Positions 35,138 through 41,733 of a stretch of DNA of 41,733 bases are shown one piece after another. The DNA comes from an uncultured Clostridia bacterium (lineage in GTDB: Bacteria; Bacillota; Clostridia; UBA1381): NCBI GenBank assembly GCA_947626075.1, contig CANQQW010000011.1, positions 1 to 41,733 of the forward strand, read 5' to 3'. The notes below the pieces were generated by a model, which made no database searches, was not told where the DNA came from, and was given only the letters and a program-made list of their open reading frames with translations. A program made the translations under genes and the position numbers. Positions within the stretch are counted from its first letter, which is position 1, and each line of letters starts with the position of its first letter.

Positions 35138-35749
35138 CTAATCGCCGATAATAACGGCGTGAGCGTTTAAAAGACGCGTGAGCGCGTCCTCGCTCGTTTC
35201 TATCACCTTTGATTTTCTGCAACGTGTGCAGGTAAGGATTACGTTTCCGTTTACGATATTGAAATCGATGTCATCATGACCGCACACACAGGAAATACGG
35301 TGGCGCTCATGCAGCTTGTGCAGACGGTCAACAATGGCGTATAAGAGGTTAAATGTTTCCTCGTCCTCCTCCGGCGCGAAATCGCCTATTATATCCGAGT
35401 ATATATCGGTGCTGTCGTTCAGCTTGTTTTCAACATCCGACTCATCGCCCGCAAAGAATATGTCTATGCCCGCGACGGGACATTTATACGTGATAATGTT
35501 CTTGTGCCAAAAGCTTTCGCGCGATATTGAATACGAATGTCTTTCACCGCACAAAGGACATTCAATGTCTATCTTGTAGCGGCTGTTCTTCTGCGTTATA
35601 TGCACGCATACCTCGTGACAACCGTGAGTGGGACATATAAGCTGAATACTGTCCGTGCCGGAAAAATTAAATACGGAAAGTATCTTTGACGAAATATTGG
35701 AACAGAACGGACATATATAAGCTACCGTTCTTTTCAAATCAACAAGCAT
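35138..35749 (-). CDS. Cysteine-rich zinc-ribbon protein of unknown function
   Basis: I do not recognise the family. The 203 residues contain 12 cysteines in paired patterns: CPFC (13-16), CPTHGCHEVC, CPLC, and near the end CVC with CTRC. These suggest two or three zinc ribbons separated by an acidic helical stretch (EEDEETFNLLYAIVDRLHK). No catalytic motif or membrane segment is visible, so an adaptor or nucleic-acid or protein binding role is possible but unproven. It lies 63 bases upstream of fba on the same strand and may be cotranscribed with it. Confidence 0.75.
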   Translation of the reverse strand: MLVDLKRTVAYICPFCSNISSKILSVFNFSGTDSIQLICPTHGCHEVCVHITQKNSRYKIDIECPLCGERHSYSISRESFWHKNIITYKCPVAGIDIFFAGDESDVENKLNDSTDIYSDIIGDFAPEEDEETFNLLYAIVDRLHKLHERHRISCVCGHDDIDFNIVNGNVILTCTRCRKSKVIETSEDALTRLLNAHAVIIGD

Positions 35750-35810
35750 TTATCCATTTATCCTTTCAGCCCACATAATCATATTCCGGCCGCCCGTGGG
35801 CAAGCGGCGG

Positions 35811-36683
35811 TTAAACCGTGCCTATTTTATTTTCCCTCGCGTAAAAGAACAGGTATTGCTGGGCGAAACCGCCCAAATCTCCGAACCGTTCCAAAGCGAA
35901 ACGCGAGATTGCCTCTATGCTTTCCTCGCCGTCAAAATAACAGTATTCCATAATACGTTTTATCCATACGTCCACGGGAAAAGCCTCGGTGTGTGAAAGC
36001 CCGAAAAGCAGTATACAGTTCGCGACCTTGTTACCCACGCCGTTTATGCGCATAAGCTCTTTTTTCGCGCCCTCCGCGTCAAGCGAGCGTATGTATTTTT
36101 CGTCAATATCGCCGGACGCGAACCGTCTCGCCGCGTCAATAATATACTTGTCGCGAAAGCCGGCGCGTATCGGTGCCAAATCCTCCGGCGTAAGACGCGC
36201 AAGCGCCTCAAAATCGGGGAATGAGTAATATATTTCGCCTCCGTACTCGATTTCCTTGCCGAAAGCGGCGCACAGCCGTTCTATTATACCTTTTATGCGC
36301 GGTATGTTGTTGCTCGCCGATATTATAAACGACACGACCGTTTCCCACAAATCCTGATTAAGTATGCGTATACCGCCGCCGTACAAAACAGCCGCGCGCA
36401 TAACATCGTCGGACGCGAGCTTTTTCTTTATCTCACCGTAATCCCTGTCAAGGTCGAAATACCCGCGCCAGACGCTTTCAAAATCCTTTTCGCTCGTATC
36501 GTAAAGCGTAAGCGTATCGCCGCTCTGCTTAATGCGAAGCGCCCTGCCGCGCGCGACGCCGATGTACGAGCCGTCTCCGTCCGCGTTCCAGCGGAAGCAC
36601 TGACCGCAGTCGAATATATGCTTTAAATCAAAATCCTTTAAACCTGTGACAATCAGATTATTGCCCTTATATTCCAATTCCAT
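35811..36683 (-). CDS. ogg: 8-oxoguanine DNA glycosylase (OGG1 type)
   Basis: Bifunctional glycosylase/AP lyase removing 8-oxoguanine from DNA. The 290 residues show the OGG N-terminal domain with DCGQCFRW near residue 25. The helix-hairpin-helix INGVGNKVANCILLFG contains the catalytic Lys, and the catalytic Asp is in AFPVDVWIKR. The length is normal for bacterial OGG1-like enzymes. There is no ribosome-binding site. The promoter at 36718-36690 places the predicted transcription start exactly at the A of the ATG, so the mRNA may be leaderless. It diverges from the aminopeptidase gene. Confidence 0.9.
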   Translation of the reverse strand: MELEYKGNNLIVTGLKDFDLKHIFDCGQCFRWNADGDGSYIGVARGRALRIKQSGDTLTLYDTSEKDFESVWRGYFDLDRDYGEIKKKLASDDVMRAAVLYGGGIRILNQDLWETVVSFIISASNNIPRIKGIIERLCAAFGKEIEYGGEIYYSFPDFEALARLTPEDLAPIRAGFRDKYIIDAARRFASGDIDEKYIRSLDAEGAKKELMRINGVGNKVANCILLFGLSHTEAFPVDVWIKRIMEYCYFDGEESIEAISRFALERFGDLGGFAQQYLFFYARENKIGTV

Positions 36684-36689
36684 AAAATT

Positions 36690-36718
36690 ATTATACCATA
36701 TAAAGATTATTTTAGCAA
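36690..36718 (-). promoter_or_regulatory. Promoter abutting the ogg start codon
   Basis: Minus strand: TTGCTA (36718-36713), 17 bases, TATAAT (36695-36690), then six bases and the ATG at 36683. Confidence 0.65.
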
Positions 36719-36747
36719 TTAAAATTTAATTAATTTACCAAAAAATA

Positions 36748-36776
36748 TGGACGAAATTTCATATTTGTGGTACAAT
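36748..36776 (+). promoter_or_regulatory. Promoter of the M18 aminopeptidase gene
   Basis: TGGACG, 17 bases ending in TGTGG, TACAAT. The start would be near 36783, giving a short leader with CGGAGG before the ATG. Confidence 0.5.
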
Positions 36777-36808
36777 GACTGTATAAAAAATGAATCGGAG
36801 GCGTAAAA

Positions 36809-38215
36809 ATGACGGATAAAGAATTATTTAAGCATTTAAGTTATACGCGAAAAAACGCATATGAAAGCATGAATGAAGAGGAAAAGCGGGAAATGTTTGA
36901 GCTTTGCGACGAATACCGCGAATTTCTGAATGAGGGCAAGACTGAGCGCGAATGTGCGGCGAAAGCCGTAAAAATGGCGGAGCTGTGCGGATTTAAGGAC
37001 ATAAATACAGTAAGCAGTCTCAAGGCGGGAGACAAGGTATATAAGCTTAACCGCAATAAGAGTATTCTTCTTGCCGTTATCGGCAGCGAGGATATAAAGA
37101 ACGGCATCAATCTTGTCGGCGCGCACATAGACTCTCCGCGTCTTGATTTGAAACAAAATCCACTTTATGAAAGTGACGGCATGGCGCTTTTAAAGACGCA
37201 TTATTACGGAGGAATAAAAAAGTACCAATGGACTGCTATGCCTCTTGCGATACACGGCGTTATATTCACCGATAACGGCGAAAAAGTGGAGCTGAATATC
37301 GGCGAAAACGACGACGACCCCGTATTTTGCATTACGGATTTGCTGCCGCATCTTGCAAAGGATCAAATGTCGAAAAAAATGACTGACGGCATAGAGGGAG
37401 AAAGTCTTAACATACTTATCGGCGGAATGCCCGCCGAAACGGAGGACATAAAGGAAAAGGTCAAGTTTGCGGTTCTTAAAATTCTTAACGAACGCTGCGG
37501 AATAACCGAAAGAAATTTCCTGAGCGCGGAAATAGAGATTGTTCCCGCGTTTAAAGCGAGAAACGTCGGTCTTGACGAGAGCTTTATCGGTGCGTACGGT
37601 CAGGATGACAGAGTATGTGCTTACACTACACTGAAAGGTATATTCGCGGTCAAAGCCCCGAAAAAAACGGCGGCGGCGCTGCTCGTTGATAAAGAAGAAA
37701 TAGGTTCTATGGGCAATACAGGTATGCTGAGCGCGTCATTTGAAATGACCGTGGCGGAAATCATTGAAAAGCTGACAGGTAAATGCTCACTGACCGATAT
37801 AAACACCGTAATATCCAATTCGAGATGTCTTTCCTCGGACGTGGGCGCGGCTTTAGACCCGAACTATGAAAGCGTGTCGGAAAAGAATAACGCGGCTTTC
37901 GCCGGCTGCGGCATGGTACTGATGAAGTACACAGGCGCAAGAGGAAAATCAGGTTCTTCGGACGCGTCGGCGGAATTTGTGTACGATATAGGCAAAATAC
38001 TTGATAACGACGGAGTAATTTGGCAGACTTCGGAACTTGGTAAGGTCGATCAGGGCGGCGGCGGAACGATTGCTCAGTACGTCGCTAATCTCAATATGGA
38101 CGTGATTGACTGCGGTGTGCCGGTTCTTTCGATGCATTCGCCGTTTGAAATTACGGCGAAAAGCGACGTGTACATGGCGTACAGATCTTACCTCGCGTTT
38201 TATAACAGTTTATAA
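36809..38215 (+). CDS. M18 family aminopeptidase
   Basis: Two-metal aminopeptidase removing N-terminal, often acidic, residues from peptides; cytoplasmic. The 468-residue protein shows LVGAHIDSPRLDLK (metal His and catalytic Asp), KTHYYGG, LLVDKEEIGSMG with the catalytic Glu pair, SSDVGAALDP with a metal Asp, and a C-terminal SMHSPFEITAKSD with the last metal His. The order is that of M18 enzymes. A GGAGG site and promoter lie upstream; a terminator follows. Confidence 0.92.
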   Translation: MTDKELFKHLSYTRKNAYESMNEEEKREMFELCDEYREFLNEGKTERECAAKAVKMAELCGFKDINTVSSLKAGDKVYKLNRNKSILLAVIGSEDIKNGINLVGAHIDSPRLDLKQNPLYESDGMALLKTHYYGGIKKYQWTAMPLAIHGVIFTDNGEKVELNIGENDDDPVFCITDLLPHLAKDQMSKKMTDGIEGESLNILIGGMPAETEDIKEKVKFAVLKILNERCGITERNFLSAEIEIVPAFKARNVGLDESFIGAYGQDDRVCAYTTLKGIFAVKAPKKTAAALLVDKEEIGSMGNTGMLSASFEMTVAEIIEKLTGKCSLTDINTVISNSRCLSSDVGAALDPNYESVSEKNNAAFAGCGMVLMKYTGARGKSGSSDASAEFVYDIGKILDNDGVIWQTSELGKVDQGGGGTIAQYVANLNMDVIDCGVPVLSMHSPFEITAKSDVYMAYRSYLAFYNSL

Positions 38216-38220
38216 TACAA

Positions 38221-38257
38221 AAAACGGTACATGGATTTTCATGTACTGTTTTTTTGT
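38221..38257 (+). terminator. Terminator after the aminopeptidase gene
   Basis: AACGGTACATG pairs with CATGTACTGTT (one G-T pair) and runs into seven T residues. Confidence 0.85.
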
Positions 38258-38294
38258 TTGACGCATAGGCATAAACAGACAGGAGGTGTGCGCT

Positions 38295-39122
38295 TTGATA
38301 AAAATTACAAAACATCTGCGCGTTCACATACTGACCATAGCAATGTTTTCGGTATGCGTTATATTTCGTTATCCCATTATTTTTTATATGACCTATGCCG
38401 CCATGATTATGCACGAGGCGGCGCATTGCGCAGCTGCGGTGTGCATAGGACTTAAAATTGATTACATGGCTTTTTTGCCGTTCGGAGTGAATCTTAGGCT
38501 GAAGAACAAAATGGTATACTCCGCGGCAGACGAGATAATTCTCTATATAAGCGGTCCCGCGTCAAACGTATTGCTCGCGCTTATAACCGCGTTTATATGT
38601 AAACACTGGAACTATGAAATTCTTCGTATGTTTTATATAAGCAACGCGGTTCTGTTTTTAATGAATATGCTTCCGGCTATACCGCTTGACGGCGGTATCA
38701 TAATACGCAGGCTTGTCGCGGGTAAAATAGGTTATAGGAGCGCGGCGCGCGTCATGCGCTATATTACAGCGGTCACGGCGGCTTTGCTGGCGGCTGCGGG
38801 AGCCGCAGCGCTTATCAGTACGCGTTTCAATTTTTCGCTTATGATGTTTGCCATGATGATTGCGGGTAATCTATTTACCGAAAAAGAGAAATACGACGTT
38901 GACTTTGTGCGCGGGCTAATGTTTCACAAAAAGAAAAACAGGCGTAAAATCCGCCACTTTATAGCGGACAATACCTCGGACTATCGCTCCATAGCGGAAA
39001 AATTTGATACAAACGCATACAGTATTGTTTATCTGACGGATAACGACGGAAAAATCACCGATATTCTTACGGAGGATAACATTATAAATCATCTTATAGA
39101 CAGTAATATTACAATCTCTTAA
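38295..39122 (+). CDS. spoIVFB: SpoIVFB-like site-2 metalloprotease (M50) with CBS domain
   Basis: Polytopic membrane zinc protease, 275 residues. The zinc motif is HEAAH at 40-44, in a helix; the third ligand is Asp132 in NMLPAIPLDGG. About 60 C-terminal residues (IAEKFDTNAYSIVYLTDNDG) look like a CBS domain, as in SpoIVFB, which activates pro-sigma-K in the mother cell. The start is TTG at 38295, six bases after a perfect AGGAGGTG; the GTG at 38286 overlaps that site. The partner spoIVFA is not adjacent. Because a terminator lies just upstream and no sigma-A promoter is seen, a sporulation promoter may be used. The substrate is inferred, not shown. Confidence 0.75.
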   Translation: MIKITKHLRVHILTIAMFSVCVIFRYPIIFYMTYAAMIMHEAAHCAAAVCIGLKIDYMAFLPFGVNLRLKNKMVYSAADEIILYISGPASNVLLALITAFICKHWNYEILRMFYISNAVLFLMNMLPAIPLDGGIIIRRLVAGKIGYRSAARVMRYITAVTAALLAAAGAAALISTRFNFSLMMFAMMIAGNLFTEKEKYDVDFVRGLMFHKKKNRRKIRHFIADNTSDYRSIAEKFDTNAYSIVYLTDNDGKITDILTEDNIINHLIDSNITIS

Positions 39123-39216
39123 TAATTATGGATAGAACTTAAATTGATTTTTGCATACTATATAAGCAAATTATAGAGTTTCATAGTTGCTTTATATGAT
39201 TTGCGAAAAATATCTA

Positions 39217-39245
39217 TTGCAAAGATACGAATATTGGTATATAAT
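39217..39245 (+). promoter_or_regulatory. Promoter of the binding-protein gene
   Basis: TTGCAA, 17 bases, perfect TATAAT. The start would be near 39252. No purine riboswitch fold is visible in the short leader. Confidence 0.65.
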
Positions 39246-39257
39246 GTATTTAAATTC

Positions 39258-39276
39258 GTGACAATTTGTGACAATT
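39258..39276. repeat. Tandem repeat in the leader of the binding-protein gene
   Basis: GTGACAATT occurs twice with a 10-base period (39258-39266 and 39268-39276), from about +7 after the predicted start up to the AAGGAG site. One helical turn apart, it could be an operator, or a simple duplication. Confidence 0.45.
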
Positions 39277-39289
39277 AAGGAGATTTAAA

Positions 39290-40411
39290 ATGCGAAAAAT
39301 AATTACATTATTTATGACGCTCACTTTGATAACAGCATGTCTTGCGGGCTGCTCCGCAAAGGAAAATAATAATCCTGTGGCAGGGGAAAAAGTAGCGTAT
39401 ATCATGTATATGTCCTCCTCGCCGATTTTTGAGATGTGGTCGGAGTCCTTTACAGAGACGGCTAACGCCCTCGGCATGGAGGCGGACACCTTTTTCTGCG
39501 AGGACAGCGACGAGGAATGGAAAAACAGAATTTTGCAATGCGCAAAGGACGGCTATGACGGACTGCTTGTTTCACACGGCGGAGAAGATTACGCGTGGGA
39601 TTTTCTGACGGACGTGCTGGAAGAATACCCGAATTTGAAAATAGCGACCTTTGACACCTCTTTCAAAGATGAAAACGGGGAAACGAAAACGATTGACGGC
39701 GTGGTTCAGCTGTTCCAGCAGGATTCGGGACTTGCTTCGGCTCTGGTGGAGGAAATCCTTGCCATGTATCCTGACAAAACGGCGAACAATGAACCTGTTA
39801 ATATCCTGCAAGTACAGGAGGAAAACTACATTGCCGCTTTTGACCGACGCCGGGTCGGCTATGAGCCTTATGAAACGGCGGGTTGGATAAAGACGCTGGA
39901 GCAGATAGTCCCGGAGGATCACTTAAATCCTGTATCTTCCATGCAGGAGGCGGCAAAGAACATTATCGGAAAATACAATGACGGTGAAATAGACGCCATA
40001 TGGTGCTGCTATGACGCATATGCAAGAGGTGTGTATCAGGCTCTGCGGGAATTGGACAGCGATATTCCCATGGTATCGGTAGATATTTGTGACGAGGATA
40101 TCCGGCTTATGGCGGAGGGCAAAAACTGGAAGGCATGCGCCACGACCAACTGGACGCTAAACGGTGAATTTGCCTGTCGGGTACTGGCGTTGGAAATGGC
40201 GGAGCAATATGACGATATTAAAGCGGCTTCAAGCTATTATGAAGACCCCGGAATGTGGATGGAGATCCCGTCCGCAGTGGTGACGCAGGAGCAGGTTATG
40301 TCGGGACAGAATATTACGGTAAAAAATCTTTCGGATGTGTCGGACGACGCCTATACGGACAGAAGCTTTATGCCGTCCTGTGACTGGATGGATTCCGCTC
40401 TAAAAGATTAA
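39290..40411 (+). CDS. Solute-binding lipoprotein (sugar/nucleoside-type periplasmic-binding fold)
   Basis: A 373-residue exported lipoprotein: a signal peptide with lipobox LAGC, lipidated Cys21. The mature part has the type I periplasmic-binding fold of RbsB-like proteins (KVAYIMYMSSSPIFEMW, ADTFFCEDSDEEW, YDGLLVSHGG, IDAIWCCYDAYARGVYQAL, IPMVSVDICDEDI). The ligand is unknown. No ABC permease or ATPase gene follows; a purine permease does, which suggests a purine-related ligand, by context only. The start has AAGGAG. Codon use looks richer in CTG and CGG than in the genes before it, so later acquisition is possible. Confidence 0.8.
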   Translation: MRKIITLFMTLTLITACLAGCSAKENNNPVAGEKVAYIMYMSSSPIFEMWSESFTETANALGMEADTFFCEDSDEEWKNRILQCAKDGYDGLLVSHGGEDYAWDFLTDVLEEYPNLKIATFDTSFKDENGETKTIDGVVQLFQQDSGLASALVEEILAMYPDKTANNEPVNILQVQEENYIAAFDRRRVGYEPYETAGWIKTLEQIVPEDHLNPVSSMQEAAKNIIGKYNDGEIDAIWCCYDAYARGVYQALRELDSDIPMVSVDICDEDIRLMAEGKNWKACATTNWTLNGEFACRVLALEMAEQYDDIKAASSYYEDPGMWMEIPSAVVTQEQVMSGQNITVKNLSDVSDDAYTDRSFMPSCDWMDSALKD

Positions 40412-40428
40412 CCGTTAGGAGGTATCGT

Positions 40429-40485
40429 GTGGTAACCAATCGCAGTGAAAAATTTAATCTGTCGGAACAGACGATTACGGAGTGA
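40429..40485 (+). CDS. Possible micro-ORF between binding protein and permease
   Basis: GTG at 40429 stands 6 bases after a perfect AGGAGG and opens 18 codons (VVTNRSEKFNLSEQTITE) before TGA. It could be a leader peptide or the stump of a lost gene that once had this strong ribosome site. I do not recognise it. Confidence 0.25.
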   Translation: MVTNRSEKFNLSEQTITE

Positions 40486-40513
40486 TTTTTAAAAAAAGAA
40501 AGAGGTGCAAGAG

Positions 40514-41733
40514 ATGAAGTTATCAATAGAAAAAATATTTCATATAAAGGAAGCCGGCTCCACGATGAAAACGGAGGCTCTGGCAGGACTTACGACCTTT
40601 ATGACTATGGCGTACATACTCATGGTCAATTCGGGAATGTTTGCGGAGCTTCCCGGGGTGTCATACAACGCAATCTATATCGCGACCGCAATTTCCGCCT
40701 GTATCGGTACGGTACTGATAGGACTTCTGGCGAACCTACCGCTGGCGCAGGCGTCCGCCATGGGCTCCAATGCGTTTTTCGTCTATACGGTGTGCTTCGG
40801 CTTTGGTTTGAGCTACGCCAACGCATTGGTACTCATTTTGCTTGACGGCATCATGTTCATACTGCTTACGGTAACAGGACTTAGAAAGAAAATATTTGAG
40901 GCGATACCGACGGCGGTAAGGGTGGCGATCCCTGCGGGAGTCGGACTGTTTATTGCCTTCATCGGACTTAAGGATTCGGGAATCGTGGTAGCGGATCCGT
41001 CCACCTATGTAAACCTTGCATCATTCAACCTGCTTTCCGGGAATGTAGCATGGAAAGATATTATGCCGATGCTTGTCACAATTGCCGCTTTAATTGCGAT
41101 TGCGGTTCTGACATACAAGCGGGTAAAGGGCGCTGTGCTATGGGGAATACTCGGCGGAACGGTGCTGTATTATCTTCTCGGTTTTACCGTCCCGGGATTT
41201 TATGAGGGCTTTACAGCCAATCTGAATTTAAATCCGTTTACGGCATTCGGGGACTTTGGCGCGCATGCGTTTGGCAAGGTTTTTACGGAAGGCTTTGACT
41301 TTTCGGCGTATCTGGCAAATCACAGCGGAACGGAGCTTGCCGTATTGATTGCGACGACCGCGCTCGCGTTTTGTCTGGTGGATATGTTTGATACGATTGG
41401 CACGTTGTACGGAGCCTGCGCCAGGGGAAATCTCCTGACCGAGGAGGGCGAAGTGCCAAACCTTGATAAAGCGATGCTTGCGGACGCCATAGCCACCACG
41501 TGCGGTGCGGTCTGCGGCACGTCCACGGTAAGCTCTTATGTGGAGGCTTCCACCGGCATTGCGGAGGGCGGTAAGACAGGTATGGCTGCTATGGTGACTG
41601 GTGCGCTGTTTTTTGTCAGCATGTTTTTAAGCCCGATCGCGATGCTTGTACCGGGGTGCGCGACAGCGGCGGCGCTCATCTATGTGGGAATTATGATGAT
41701 GAACTGCGCCAGAAGCATAGACTGGCTGAAAAC
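40514..41733 (+). CDS. NCS2-family purine permease (AzgA-like), cut by window end
   Basis: Membrane transporter for purine bases (adenine, guanine or hypoxanthine in the AzgA branch), probably with protons. The visible 406 residues hold LAGLTTFMTMAYILMVN in the first helix, QASAMGSNAFFVYTV, DMFDTIGTLYGACAR and GTSTVSSYVEASTGIAEGG, all diagnostic for the family. At least ten hydrophobic helices are seen; the end lies beyond the window. AGAGGTG precedes the ATG. It probably shares an mRNA with the binding lipoprotein upstream. Confidence 0.92.
   Translation, partial: MKLSIEKIFHIKEAGSTMKTEALAGLTTFMTMAYILMVNSGMFAELPGVSYNAIYIATAISACIGTVLIGLLANLPLAQASAMGSNAFFVYTVCFGFGLSYANALVLILLDGIMFILLTVTGLRKKIFEAIPTAVRVAIPAGVGLFIAFIGLKDSGIVVADPSTYVNLASFNLLSGNVAWKDIMPMLVTIAALIAIAVLTYKRVKGAVLWGILGGTVLYYLLGFTVPGFYEGFTANLNLNPFTAFGDFGAHAFGKVFTEGFDFSAYLANHSGTELAVLIATTALAFCLVDMFDTIGTLYGACARGNLLTEEGEVPNLDKAMLADAIATTCGAVCGTSTVSSYVEASTGIAEGGKTGMAAMVTGALFFVSMFLSPIAMLVPGCATAAALIYVGIMMMNCARSIDWLK

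Noticed and set aside
35755-35810. GC-rich inverted repeat between the zinc-ribbon gene and ogg
   Set aside because: Only a 5-bp core stem, no T-run on either strand.
39123-39289. Possible purine riboswitch before the binding protein and permease
   Set aside because: No three-helix fold or conserved junction bases; the promoter leaves a leader of under 40 bases.

Overview
The window comes from an anaerobic, endospore-forming member of the Bacillota, most likely class Clostridia. Evidence for anaerobic life is a pyruvate:ferredoxin oxidoreductase, an oxygen-sensitive class III ribonucleotide reductase with its activase, and a flavodiiron-type protein. Evidence for sporulation is the spoIIGA-sigE-sigG cluster with Spo0A boxes in front, plus a SpoIVFB-like intramembrane protease. 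The WalR/WalK pair, the Gram-positive type pyr operon, dnaG-rpoD and an LtaS-like sulfatase also fit a Gram-positive host. No tRNA, rRNA, CRISPR array, insertion sequence or phage gene was seen.

Layout. 1-2084 is the N-terminal part of nifJ (minus strand, cut by the window edge), followed by a small unknown gene. 2760-6753 is a plus-strand nucleotide cluster (nrdD, nrdG, dut) plus a short-chain dehydrogenase; a promoter and a NrdR-like box precede it. 6772-8201 is an AT-richer accessory patch on the minus strand. It holds a nucleotidyltransferase with an apparent ATT start, a GNAT acetyltransferase, two decayed GNAT 3' ends that form a direct repeat, and tiny unexplained ORFs. 8240-10833 is walR-walK (minus), with divergent promoters shared with the pyrBCFKD operon (11078-15928). 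16205-21320 is dnaG, rpoD, prmA and a flavodiiron-like protein whose metal ligands are mostly replaced. 21526-26231 is pgi, a small P-loop protein, threonine synthase and a galactokinase-like GHMP kinase. 26391-28811 is spoIIGA-sigE-sigG. 28934-33241 is a PucR/CdaR-type regulator, a CtpA-type protease and an LtaS-like enzyme. 33270-36683 is a minus-strand block of polysaccharide deacetylase, class II aldolase, a cysteine-rich zinc-ribbon protein and an 8-oxoguanine glycosylase. 36809-39122 is an M18 aminopeptidase and the SpoIVFB-like protease. 39290 to the end is a lipoprotein solute-binding protein beside a purine permease cut by the right edge.

Most of the window is core metabolism and housekeeping. 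The most unusual points are the flavodiiron homologue with His/Cys/Pro/Ile at metal-ligand positions, an oxoguanine glycosylase gene whose promoter places the start of transcription on the A of its start codon, a terminator hairpin that buries the ribosome-binding site of the next gene, the preserved Spo0A-controlled spoIIG promoter layout, and the degraded GNAT/nucleotidyltransferase patch. I did not find a clearly new multi-gene system.
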